Of a stretch of DNA of 64,000 bases, positions 45,866-56,276 are shown in pieces. The notes under the pieces were generated by a model. The model ran no database searches, was not told the origin of the DNA, and saw only the letters and a program-made list of their open reading frames with translations. The stretch's first letter is position 1. Each line of letters begins with the position of its first letter. The translations under genes were made by a program, and so were the position numbers. Origin of the DNA: Astragalus membranaceus (lineage: Eukaryota > Streptophyta > Magnoliopsida > Fabales > Fabaceae); NCBI GenBank assembly GCA_039519185.1, contig CM076846.1, forward strand, positions 111,758,442-111,822,441, read 5' to 3'.

Positions 45866-47123
45866 TGTTAACAATTCAGCAAGTGCACTGAAAACGTTGC
45901 AAGTAGTAAAATTACGGTAAGTACCGGTCGATTCCACAAGGATTGCGTGTTGTAACAATAGCAAAGTTAATTATTTCTAGGTTGCGAAAATTGGTTGATT
46001 TGTAAATGTGTAACTCGAAAATAAACACTGTTGTTGAATTGATGAGAAAAAACGATTAGGGATCGAATCCTCTCCCTTCACCTATGTTATGAACCTTTAG
46101 CTAATTACGGATTAATTGTTTGAACTACCAGATTCAATTCACTATAGTAGGTTAAGGACAATTCCTTGCCTCAGAACCCCTTTTACCTAATTGAGTTACC
46201 CTAATTCCTTAGGTGAATCATGCCAACCGGTAAAGCAATAAACTTAAGAAATAAAGAATTCATGCATCCAACCCCATATTCCTATGGTGATCACAAGTAC
46301 ATGATCTAATACCCCCTATCCAGCATGCAACCCATATCCCTATGCGATCACATAACCTAAATCATTATAATTACCATATGTAACTATAAAGCATTACGAT
46401 CAGAGGCATAGACTTATGATAATTCAAACAACTAATTGTATTAACCATAACAAAGTATCCATAACATAGGTTCGGGGAGAATCATCTCTCCCTAATCTTA
46501 CAGAATTAGTTACACATGGTGAATAGAGACATAACTAGCGTAAAAGAAGCAATACAAGTAAAGATAGACATAGGAACCTTCAACCCTCATTCCCAAGTGG
46601 TGAAAAGTTCCCAAAATCTGACTTTTCTCTACTCCAAGACGTCTGTTGTGCTCCAATTCACCAAGCTTCCCCGTCTTTTCGCCGAAAATCCTTAAAAACC
46701 CTAATTTTCTGGTCTCTATCGCGACACGATTCCATCGCGACGCGATGGTGCTGTTTAGTGACTGGTCGCGACACGATCTGGTCGCGACGCGAATTTGAAC
46801 TGAACCAAAATTCCTCCTGCTTCAAGCTGCCTTCGCGACGCGAACCCTCCTGGTCGCGTTGCGAAATTGGACAGAAACTTAAATCTTCCCAATTGTGCTG
46901 CATCTCCGGGCAAGTGTCTGGTTTGCCGAATGATGACACACAGATTGGAGGTCTTCAAGTACAAAATAGCTCCAAAAATGCAGGAATGGCTTACAAAAGG
47001 ATTTCCTACTACAAATTTCTAATACTAAGCTAAATCCCCAGATACTGACTATAATACAATTAAAACCCTGCACAATTTGGTCCTAAAATTGGACAACTTG
47101 CATCATATGACAGAGAGTCAACA
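45866..47123 (-). repeat. 5' LTR of Athila copy 2, 1258 bp
   Basis: Same termini as 38111-39378. Several TCGCGACGCGA motifs are altered to GCGACACG or GCGTTGCG, as expected for CpG decay. About six differences per kb from 3803-4801. Confidence 0.93.
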
Positions 47124-47128
47124 CACTC
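47124..47128. repeat. Target-site duplication of Athila copy 2, right
   Basis: CACTC, identical to 38106-38110. Confidence 0.93.
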
Positions 47129-47200
47129 ACCCCCGGAAAAAGCGGTCATGTGACTTGTCACAACAACAATAGAGGAAGAATCACCATTAGAAGATTGGGA
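47129..47200 (+). pseudogene. SIRE protease continuation after the Athila insertion
   Basis: Reads TPGKSGHVTCHNNNRGRI, which follows directly on TKFLTL at 38110 in copia polyproteins. The match fades by about 47200, so the rest of SIRE pol is deleted here. Confidence 0.75.
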
Positions 47201-47215
47201 GTATTCCGATCACTA

Positions 47216-48058
47216 TTATTTCAAACATTGCAGGAAAGGTTTTTGAACCTTTTTGGAATATTTCGACCACCATTCTTCGAAATTCAGAGTATTTAGGTGG
47301 GAAATTTCAACTTCGAAGAAAATGAGGGAAGGATTCAAAAGCTGATGCCTTCTTTTGATTTCTTTGAGGTTCTTCAAGGGGACAAGGGAGTAACCGAAAG
47401 GATTCTTTGAGAAAGAAAACCAGGGCATGGAAGTACCTAAGAAAGACCAAATCTCGTAGCTACCAGATTGGGTTGGTAAGGTCCAACGACAACTGTGGTT
47501 GTTTGAGAAAAGGAGTAGAGTACTTGACAAGTCAAAAAGTTTTTTCAAATTTCGAAAGTTTCCACACATCAAACATGGGATTTGTTTGGTAAACCATTAA
47601 GGACCATCCTTTCGAATGCATATAAAAGTGAAGTTTGGCTGGAAAGACTTAAAACTAAAAAACTAGTTGAAATACCTGCGAAAGGCTATCACAGTCTTCC
47701 CTTTTGATATATTTGTTCACAGGAACAAATGTTGGGCCGTAAGGGGTCTCAAAGTTAGGTACGGAAGGGGGGGACATTAAGATGGAGTGTACATCATGTT
47801 TAGCCACAATTGTAGAAGCCACAATGGACCTTCCATGTTAGTTGGAATTGTTCCAGAATCATGAAGTTCCTCATAAGTGGCACCTAGGGACTTATAGAGA
47901 CTGGCAAGAAGAATCTTGCTAAGGCTAACATCCTTACCCTCGTGTAGTAAGGTTGCTAAAGAAAGATTGCCTTGTCCTATCGAAAGAGATTTGCTGCACA
48001 GAAAAGAGTGATGGAGCCAAAAGAGGAGGAATGCCACATGCTCTTCATCAGATAGCAA
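47216..48058 (-). pseudogene. Plant mobile domain (aminotransferase-like PMD) fragment
   Basis: From the right: SDEEHVAFLLFWLHHSFLCS, LATLLHEGKDVSLSKILLAS, GPLWLLQLWLNMMY, then a frame change near 47776 to FETPYGPTFVPVNKYI with a possible donor GTATTT, and a distal part with NFEEWWSKYSKK. The order and the GPLWLLQLWLN motif match the PMD family, found in plant nuclear proteins of the MAIN type and in transposons. No intact start is seen to the right. 48059-48854 is AT-rich with nothing recognised. Confidence 0.7.
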
Positions 48059-48854
48059 TGGCGGTTTTCATGTTATTTTAGATAAATTTACCGTAACTCG
48101 TCGAAGACATGCTAGCTGCAATTGAATAGTCTGGTTGAAATTATAAGGTAAGGAGTTTACCTGTGGGTTTCAAACCAACAAGTCCTGCTACATCTAAGAG
48201 TGTAACAATCATCATGCCACAAGGGAAAAATGGAAACAGGAAGTGATAGGGTTCCAGAAATAGATGGAGCTTACCAATTGGAAGATATAAAGCAAATTTA
48301 GCTTGCATATATGAATGGCTTCATAGATGCCGATATTCTTCCATTGTTTAGCCTTTTGAGATTCTACCCTCTGAAGCCATACAAAAAATTGGTTTCAAAC
48401 AGAGTTTTTAGGGCTTCATAGATGCCGATATTTGTGCTTGATGTGTCAGCATCGTACGACTTTATAACAGACCGTCACCATCGTTAATGCACGTGGGGCT
48501 TGTTTTTAATGGAAAATGAAAAAAAGGTTAACAACCGGTGTAAACTTTATGTAACTTAAAGTATTTAAGTGGTACAAAAAACTTAAAAGACCAATTTATC
48601 GAAATTAAATAACTTAAAGGACCCTTAGCCATTTTTCTTTTTATTTATATTTTTTTTGTTTTAGGAAACTAAACTTTAATAAATAACTTTGTATTTTGTC
48701 TAAATTGGTAAACAAATAAATCTTAATTAATGAATTTAAATTGAGTGCATAGATAAATTTAAATTCAAATATTTCAGTGTTAAAATTATTCATGACCAAT
48801 CTTGGAATCTAAATATGTAACGAATTTTTTTATCACCAAACTTGGCGGTGGTAA

Positions 48855-49078
48855 TGTTAGGCCCAAATGTTAGTGTCTATATTGTAATGGGTCATTTGTA
48901 TAATGGGTTAGGCCCAACCCAATGAAACTGTATCCGTTAACTGTTGTTTTTGTTTTGATTGTTTAATTGACTTGTTAATCTAACTGTTAAGACAGTTAGC
49001 AAAGTCTCAGTTGTATATAGCCATTGGCTTCATTGAATGAAACAACAATTCACTTCTTACACAATTCTTGGCTTAACA
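48855..49078 (+). repeat. Copia LTR, 224 bp
   Basis: Termini TGTTAGGCCC/GGCTTAACA. TATATAG box near 49013. Followed by a primer site. Confidence 0.78.
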
Positions 49079-49080
49079 AG

Positions 49081-49092
49081 TGGTACCAGAGC
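49081..49092 (+). promoter_or_regulatory. Primer-binding site, tRNA-Met-like
   Basis: TGGTACCAGAGC, one base off the standard TGGTATCAGAGC, two bases after the LTR. Confidence 0.8.
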
Positions 49093-49164
49093 TCCACTCC
49101 AGGGCCTGATACCATAACAAGAATCAGTTGCGTGAAACAGAAAGCGAGCAAGAATCGAGAGAAA

Positions 49165-49320
49165 AGAATGACGCGATTTCAGGAAGAAGAAAAGCTTGCG
49201 AATTGCATCAATGGCATAAAGAAGAACTTCATACAACCCGTCGTTCCCAAATTCGATGATCATTACGACCACTCGGCAATGCTAATGGAGAATTTACTCT
49301 GTTCAAAGGAATATTACGAC
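49165..49320 (+). pseudogene. Copia gag N-terminal fragment
   Basis: Reads FIQPVVPKFDDHYDHSAMLM and ENLLCSKEYY, matching the start of copia gag (QPAIPKFDGHYDHWxMLMENFLRSKEYW). It is truncated after about 50 codons. Confidence 0.72.
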
Positions 49321-49820
49321 CCCACCCCACCCTTTTATCACTTTAGTTCAAAAGCACAAACACCCCATCTTTCCCGGCTCTTCACCACACTTCTTACACC
49401 AACTAAGAATGCAAGCTTGAAAAGGATGCCTTGAGTTGGAAGTTGAGTTGGAAGTGAAGATACCCACTCTTGAGAATTTATTTCTTTGGTATTCATTGAG
49501 GTAAAATTCTACATTCTCTTAAATTAAGAGTTGATAGTTAGATAGAGTAGTGGGTAATGGTATAGGGTAGTAAAAGGCGTAGATTTCACATTCTTGAGCT
49601 TTTTTAAAAACCCTAAGTTCCATAAATTGGGGGGTTTTTGACAAATTAGTGTTGCCCAATTTGTTGCATATTAGTAAGTTTCTAAATTAAGGCTTAAAAT
49701 TATTGTATTGATGCTCAGATTTGGTTCAAGCTACAATGTGACAATTTTTTTATATGTATTTTTCTTTATGGGAGAAGCAAATAAATTTTCTTAAATAAAG
49801 TTTGTCTACAAATATGAGTT

Positions 49821-50024
49821 TTTTTATGGTTCGGACCATCGCTGGCTACCCACGGAGTGTCCCAGCGCTTGCAACGAAAGACTAATCTCCGCTCGTGCTT
49901 AGGATCAAATTTCACACTGGCCAACACCGAGTTTGTCCACTGCGGGAATCGACCCCGGGAGCACCGGGTCGACTCCCCGTGTCCTAGGGTAGATTAAGTC
50001 ACTAGGTCAACGGTGTTGGTTAAA
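49821..50024 (-). mobile_element. tRNA-derived SINE, 204 bp
   Basis: Minus strand: box A-like TGACCTAGTGAC near the head (right), box B-like GGGTCGATTCC about 50 bases on, a tRNA-unrelated body, and a short A-run at the left end. Flanked by identical 14-bp direct repeats TACAAATATGAGTT at 49807-49820 and 50025-50038, which shows target-primed insertion. Confidence 0.88.
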
Positions 50025-50523
50025 TACAAATATGAGTTGAAAGCTTATTTCTATTTTATGAGTTTTATTTGTTATTGTTGTTGTTGTTGTCGTCGTCGAA
50101 TTATTGAATACCGTTTGCTGCAACGAAGAGATAATGCAGCCTATGAGCTAATGACTCATAGTCCGTTCGCTGCAACGAAGAGAGAATGCAGTCTATGAGT
50201 GAAATTCTCATAGTCCTTTTAGATCTGTTCTCCATAACGAAGAGATAATACGGCATGTGATTACCGTTTGCCACGACGAAGAGATAATGTGGCCTATATG
50301 CACATAGTAGATAACTTATGCTGCTTGTTATATTTTTGATATGAAGTGTGTTGAAAAAGTTTGATATTATGATTGATGTACGTATATACAAAAAGATATT
50401 GTTTTTCATGTTTAATTAATTTGTTATATAAGATCGTATTTGCTGGGGAACCACTGGTGTTGTCTTTGCTTCTCCTTACTGTCCATTTTGTTTATATGCT
50501 CTCACTGAGTCTTTGTGACTCGG

Positions 50524-50528
50524 CCTAT
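50524..50528. repeat. Target-site duplication of deleted Tekay element, left
   Basis: CCTAT, identical to 55264-55268. Confidence 0.9.
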
Positions 50529-52547
50529 TGTAACATCCCTATTATCTCAACCTTGGAAGAAATAACAAGAACCTTAACACTTATCAAAATTAGAGTTCTA
50601 ACCACTTAAGGATTGAACATAAAATCGCTTGACGGGAGGAACCATCAAAACTTATTCCAAGAGGTATAAATACCAAAAGGAAAAACTTAATGACATAACT
50701 GAAATCAGTTCAACATGAGTCATTCTTAAAACTTGTTTAATATCCAAAAGTACGGTTCTCAAAATATAAACTTCGATTACAACATCCAAAGTTAATGTAT
50801 CAAAATAGTACATTCTATATATCTAGGGTAGACTAAGTAAATATAAACTTGACCCCTAAGGATCCTTTAAACTTTAGTAACCTAGTTCAGCAGCTACTAC
50901 TTTTTCTCTGTTTGCTTTGTCTTGCCCTGCTCATCTGTAAAACATCACAATATAAACAATGAGATACAATCTCAGTGAGTTACCTTATACTCTTGGTGTC
51001 TTACTTATATTTTCTCTTTTCTTAGCACAACCCGTTTAATCACTGCACAATTCCCACGGAGAACCCACCCGACAATAGCTATTGCCGAGTCCACTTATTT
51101 TGGGCCTTGGCTTAGGGCTCATGACTTCCCTTCACCAAGTATGTTCTTAACTTGGGATCACCATCCCCTTGGTATCTTATGTATAAACTTTCAATCTTTG
51201 CGTTCTCTCTCATTGACTCAAAAGATAACACAATCATCAATCTTGATAGGAACTATAAGGTCATTCAAGTATTAACCAAACCATCATGTAATCATCATAA
51301 GGATCCCTAATTCGGGCATCTAACATTACGTTCAACCACATCAATTATAGAAATCAAGTCACTTATTTGATTAGGTCTTTCAATAAGCTTTATAACGCAT
51401 CTGAGAACACCTCAATTGGGTTCCCAGATCAAAAGTTATCACTAAATTAGTATGAGTGTACTATTGCTGAAAATTGCACATGATCGCGAGACGACAGCTC
51501 GGGTCGCGACGCGACCAGTGTTGTCAAGTGCAGATTATGCAGATTTTGTGAAAACTTGACCCTTTTTCCTCTTTGTTTTGATTCCCATACTTCTCCCACT
51601 TACTAAACATAACTTCAAACACTCCATATCCATAAAATTCATGGCAAACACCAAATTACACTGAATTTATGCATCAATTTGACCCTAAGACTATACATTT
51701 GTGCAACCAACTTACAACAATATACATTTCACCTCAATAGAATTTCAGGACAGCAAATACATCAATTGCAAACCAGCAAACACATGCATTTTGTTTAAAT
51801 TCAGAACAAGATTAGTCAATGGCAAGTACATCAATAATAACAACACAACTTAGGTTAAGAACTCACCTTATTGTTGAGGCACAACCAAAATCAAGCAAGA
51901 AATTGGTCTTCCAGCACAATACAACTCTTAGGTACTCCAAATTCGACCCGAACCCCCCAAATCTTCTACTTGAATGCTCTAATCCACAATGTAGCTTGAA
52001 ATCTACTAGTATCAAGCCTCTAAATGGACATGCAAGTTGAAATTCAGCTCCCCAAGCTCCTTACACCAACATGCAAAAGTCGAACTAGCTTGTAGGAACA
52101 AAGGGAAATGAACAAAAATCTGAACTCTTGAGCTTGTTTCTAGACTTGCAATGAGGTTGGGAGAGGGAAGAATGTCATTCAACCAAGGAATTTGAGCTGG
52201 ATTAGAGGTTTGGGTGTGGTTCTCCACTTTTGGCATCTCAGCCTTCTTCACCCTCACCTTCGAACTCTTTCTCCCTTTGATGGATTGTGTTTTTTTTTTA
52301 AAAATGAGAAAAATGAGTGTGTGAGTTTGTATTTTGTGTGCAGCTGAGAGTTTAAGTGAGAATGAGTGTTTGGGTGGTGAAATCCCCATTTTTCCCTTAC
52401 TCTCTACTCCTACACTTAGTCCTTCATTTAATTACCCAACAAGTACTTAATGCAATCATCAATCCAAACATTCTTTAATTAACTTACTTAATCATTCAAA
52501 TCACTTAATAATCAAAGTAATTAAAATAATTACTTTGGGGTGTTACA
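50529..52547 (-). repeat. 3' LTR of the deleted Tekay element, 2019 bp
   Basis: Outer sequence TGTAACATCCC on the left and GGGGTGTTACA on the right. Contains GATCGCGAGACGACAGC and GGTCGCGACGCGACC near 51485-51515. Confidence 0.9.
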
Positions 52548-52599
52548 TTTCACCCCAACCTGAAAAAATTTTATCCTAAAAAATTTGTCAAGTGTTACC

Positions 52600-54300
52600 T
52601 CATTGGAACAGATATGGATAACAAGTCCGCATGTCATCCTCACGTTCCCAGGTTACTTCTTCGGGTGAGAATCCATTTCAAACCACTTTGACAATCAGAA
52701 TCGTCCTTGTTCGGAGAGTCTTTTTACCACGCTCTATGATTTGACTGGGGTAAGGCTGGAAAGTAAGGTCTGATCGGAGGTCAACCGTCTCAAAACGCAA
52801 CAGTTGATTAGGATCGAAAACATACTTTCGGAGTTCAGATACATGAAACACGTTGTGCAGGTTTGACAAGGCTGGCGGTAAAGCGATGCGATAAGAAGCA
52901 GATCCAATTCTCTCTATGATTTGCAAGGGTCCAATATATCGATGACTGAGTTTCTTGGATCGCAATGCCCTACCAATACCAATTGTATGGTTAACTCTAA
53001 GGAACACATGGTCTTCCTCATCAAACTCCAATGGTCTAGTATGCTTGTCAGTAGTTTCTTTAACTTGATGAATTTTCTCTATAGTTTCTTGAACCAAATC
53101 CGGTCCCAACAGTCGTCTCTCACCTACATCCCACCAACAAAGTGGTTTCCGACACTTCCATCTGTACAATGCCTCATACGGGGCCATTTCGATACTAGAG
53201 TGATAACTGTTGTTGTACACAAACTCCACTAATGGAAGATGATCCTCCAATCTGCCTCCACTATCGAGCACACAAGCCCGTAACATGTCCTCCAATGTTT
53301 GGATAGTTCTCTCGGTCTGACCATCGATCTGCGAATGATAAGGTGTACTAACATGTAGTCCCCAATGGTGAGTTCAAAGCTCTCTAAAAGCGAGAAGTAA
53401 ACTTAGGATCACAATTAGAAATGATACTGGTTGGAACTCCATGTAGGCTCACTATGTTTTTTAGGTATTCAGCTAGCTTGGAAATCTTGTAGTTAGAACG
53501 AACTGAAATGAAATGAGCTGACTTGGTCAAACGATCAACCACTACCCCTATGGAATCATTACCAGCCTGGGATCGAGGTATCCCCATCACAAAATCCATA
53601 GAGATACTCTCCCACTTCCATTCTTGAATGTTTAACTGTTGCATCTGACTGGAAGGCTTTTGGTGTTCTATCTTAACCTTTTGACAAGTTAAGCATCGAG
53701 ACACAAATTCAGTAATTTCGGTTTTCATTCTCGGCCACTAATACATTTGCTTGAGATCCCGAAACATCTTGGTATACCCAGGATGTATTGAGTATTGACT
53801 CTTGTGAGTCTCTTCCAAAACTTGCCACTTAATCCCCTCATCATTAGACACACAAATTCTACCATTGAAGCAAACCACACCATCACTATATTCGGTGAAA
53901 CCAGGCAAACCTCGTTGAGCTTGAAGCTCCACATCTACTTCTTGGGCTAATCAGATCGAATTCCTCAGCGAACTAGAAATATGAATATGGCTCAGCACCA
54001 ATCTATTTCTCCTCGACCTCACCTTCAAATTGAGATCCCTAAAGGACTCCAAAAGAGCCATTTCATGAATCATTAATGTAGCTGTATGAAGAGTCTTTCT
54101 ACTTAGAGCATATGCTACTACATTAGCCTTCCCTAGGTGATACTTCAATTCGAAGTCATAGTCCTTGAAAATTTCACCAATCTCTGTTGCCTGTTGTTCA
54201 ACTCCTTTTGATCAAACAAATACTTCAAACTCTTGTGATCACTAAAAACCTCGAAATGAGAACCTTACAGATAATGTCTCTAAATTTTCAGAGCATACAC
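52600..54300 (-). pseudogene. Tekay RNase H end, integrase and chromodomain, fragmented
   Basis: From the right: FEVFSDHKSLKYLFDQKELN, YHLGKANVVAYALSRKT, integrase zinc finger (HPGYTK...CLTCQKVK), SMDFVMGIPRSQAGNDS (first Asp), an altered second-Asp region SNCDPKFTSRF, then LPLVEFVYNNSYHSS, FHVSELRKYVF and a chromodomain remnant. At least three frame breaks, and the usual SDRDPKF is SNCDPKF. Confidence 0.88.
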
Positions 54301-54329
54301 AATATAAATTATACAAATCAATTATATGA

Positions 54330-55263
54330 TTCGGGCATCTAACATTACTCTCAAGCACATCAATTATACAAATCAAGTCACTTATATGATTAGGTCTTTC
54401 AATAAGCTTTATAAAGCATCTGAGAACACCTCAATTGGGTTCCCGGAGCAAAAGTTATCGCTACATTAGTATGAATGTACTATTTTTGAAATTTGGACAT
54501 GGTCACGACGCGACCTAGTTCCATCGCGTCGCAATAAGGTCCAATAGCTTTTTCTCTTCACATTTCGTGATTGGTCGCGAGGCGACAGCTTAGGTCGCAA
54601 CCCGTGCTGTCACGTGCAGATTATGTATATTTTGCGAAAACTTGACCCTTTTCCCTCTTTGTTTTGATTCCTATACTTCTCCCATTTACTAAACAGAACT
54701 TCAAACACTCCATATCCATAAAATTTATGGAAAACAACACAATTACACCGAATTTATGCATCAATTTGACCCTAAGACTATCCATTTGACCCTAAGTCGA
54801 ACTAGCTTGTAGGAACAAAAGGAAATGAACAAAAGTATGAACTCTTGAGCTTGTTTCTAGACTTGCAATGAGGTTGGGAGAGGGAAGAATGTCTATCAAC
54901 CAAGGAATTTGAGCTAGATTATAGGTTTGGTTGTGGTTTTCCACTTTTGGCTTCTCACCCCTTCACCCTCACCTTCGAACGCTCTCTCTCTCTCTTTGAG
55001 GGATTGTGTTCTTTTTTGAAAAATGAAAAAAATGAGTGTGTGAGTTTGTATTTTGTGTGCAGCTGAGAGTTTAAGTGAGAATGAGTGTTTGGGTGGTGAA
55101 ATCCCCATTTTGCCCTAACTCTCTACTTCTACACTTAACCCTTCATTTACCCAAACAAGTACTTAATGCAATCATCAATCCAAACATTCTTTAATTAACT
55201 TACTGAATCTTTCAAATCACTTAATAATCAAAGTAATTAAAATAATTACTTTTGGGTGTTACA
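54330..55263 (-). repeat. 5' LTR remnant of the deleted Tekay element
   Basis: Matches the left LTR from about 51312 onward, with one extra CpG-rich block at 54497-54620. The junction to RNase H is at about 54300-54335. Confidence 0.88.
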
Positions 55264-55449
55264 CCTATCATTTCTTTAATTTTATCAGATTTGCAGACAT
55301 CAGAGTAAATTGTCCTTGCGATCTACAATTCACCCCAGGACTTATTGCATTTTTTGGTAGGCCTCATCTTAAGCGATAACTATCATTTTAATAACTTTGA
55401 TATGATGCAGCTATAGGAATAAAGACTTTTGTGTCCAGAATGGTCTATT

Positions 55450-55508
<59 letters not shown>

Positions 55509-56030
55509 AATTATGCAAGTCCTGTGGCTGCATCATTTTGGGATTAATTATAGACTCTTGTTTGTAATTTGTGTACCTGGACGCATCTTACAACCAAGAA
55601 GCTATAACTTTCCACTATTACACTGAAGCCTGTAATCGCATTGTTTTATTCAACCACTTTCCTAATTGTAATTTTGTCTCAGGTTGATATGCCACCGAGA
55701 ATTGGACCTAGTAGAGAGCATGCTGATGAGGCTTCCATTCAACCTCAAGAGGAAACTTTGGCGGGCCGAGGCCGTGGTCGTCGTTGGGGAAGGCATGGTG
55801 GAATGCCTGAGGTTGAGGTTCCTAGAGCCAGACGTGGTAACCCAACATTAGCTAAGTTAGCTGCTAACATGCTGAATATCCAAAATTTTAACCAACAGAG
55901 GAACAACATTGAGGCTCGGCCCCAAAATTTGAATTGTGTAAGATTTGAAATCTCTAAAAGCTTTCTAGAAAAAGAAAAACAAAAAAAACAAAAAAAAACC
56001 ATGGAAGAAGGGCATTTACATTCATAGCTA
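55264..56030 (+). mobile_element. Old Tekay-type element, continuation: LTR end and gag start
   Basis: CCTATCATTTC...CAGATTTGCAGACATCAG continues the LTR sequence broken at 50528. A (TA)n tract follows at 55456-55505, then the gag start. 55269-55688 has no other recognisable feature. An A-rich tract near 55976-56000 ends the match. Confidence 0.55.
55689..55935 (+). pseudogene. Tekay-like gag N-terminus, truncated
   Basis: Starts MPPRIGPSREHADEASIQ, then an Arg/Gly-rich stretch GRGRGRRWGRHGG, as usual at the start of chromovirus gag. About 80 codons, then sequence is lost. Confidence 0.55.
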
Positions 56031-56185
56031 GAAGATATGCGATCAGAGGATAGAGTATAGCGGCCCGAAATAGAGCAGTGAGCTTCGCGGCGGTGGAAGA
56101 GAGAAGATCTTTTGAATGTAGATCGTGAGCGGGAGAAGACGAGTGGTCGAAGAGATAGAGACGAATGTCGAAGAGAGAAGACGCA

Positions 56186-56211
56186 GAGAGAGAGAGAGAC
56201 AGAGAGAGACA

Positions 56212-56261
<50 letters not shown>

Positions 56262-56263
56262 AC
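56186..56263. repeat. (AG)n microsatellite with CAG interruptions
   Basis: GAGAGACAGAGAG pattern. The open frames made of Ser/Leu or Arg/Glu here are artefacts. Confidence 0.95.
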
Positions 56264-56276
56264 GAGTGACGAGAGT

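Larger units (their letters stand above)
38111..47123 (-). mobile_element. Complete Athila-lineage element, copy 2
   Basis: 9013 bp, two LTRs, tRNA-Asp primer site, gag, protease, RT/RNase H, integrase, 5-bp TSD CACTC. It is inserted in the SIRE protease. gag-pol contains stops and frameshifts. Between integrase and the 3' LTR (39379-40608) there is 1.2 kb without a recognisable frame; no env-like gene is seen. Confidence 0.95.
48855..49320 (+). mobile_element. Short-LTR copia element, 5' fragment
   Basis: LTR 48855-49078, primer site, start of gag, then abrupt loss of similarity at about 49320. Confidence 0.75.
49321..50528 (+). repeat. Old Tekay-type LTR, part 1
   Basis: Plus-oriented LTR body with four diverged CGAAGAGATAATGCAGCCTATG-like units (about 50109-50300) and the CTCACTGAGTCTTTGTGACTCG stretch usual near a Tekay LTR end. 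Its continuation is displaced to 55264 by a younger insertion, and it hosts the SINE. Confidence 0.65.
50529..55263 (-). mobile_element. Internally deleted Tekay chromovirus with intact ends
   Basis: Minus orientation: right LTR shortened to 54330-55263, directly joined to RNase H, then integrase and chromodomain, and a full-length left LTR. gag, protease, RT and about half of one LTR were removed as one block. TSD CCTAT on both sides. Confidence 0.9.

Noticed and set aside
52012..52389. Minus-strand frame shared in diverged form with 54914-55108
   Set aside because: Both lie in the same LTR of one element; repetition reflects LTR identity, not selection.
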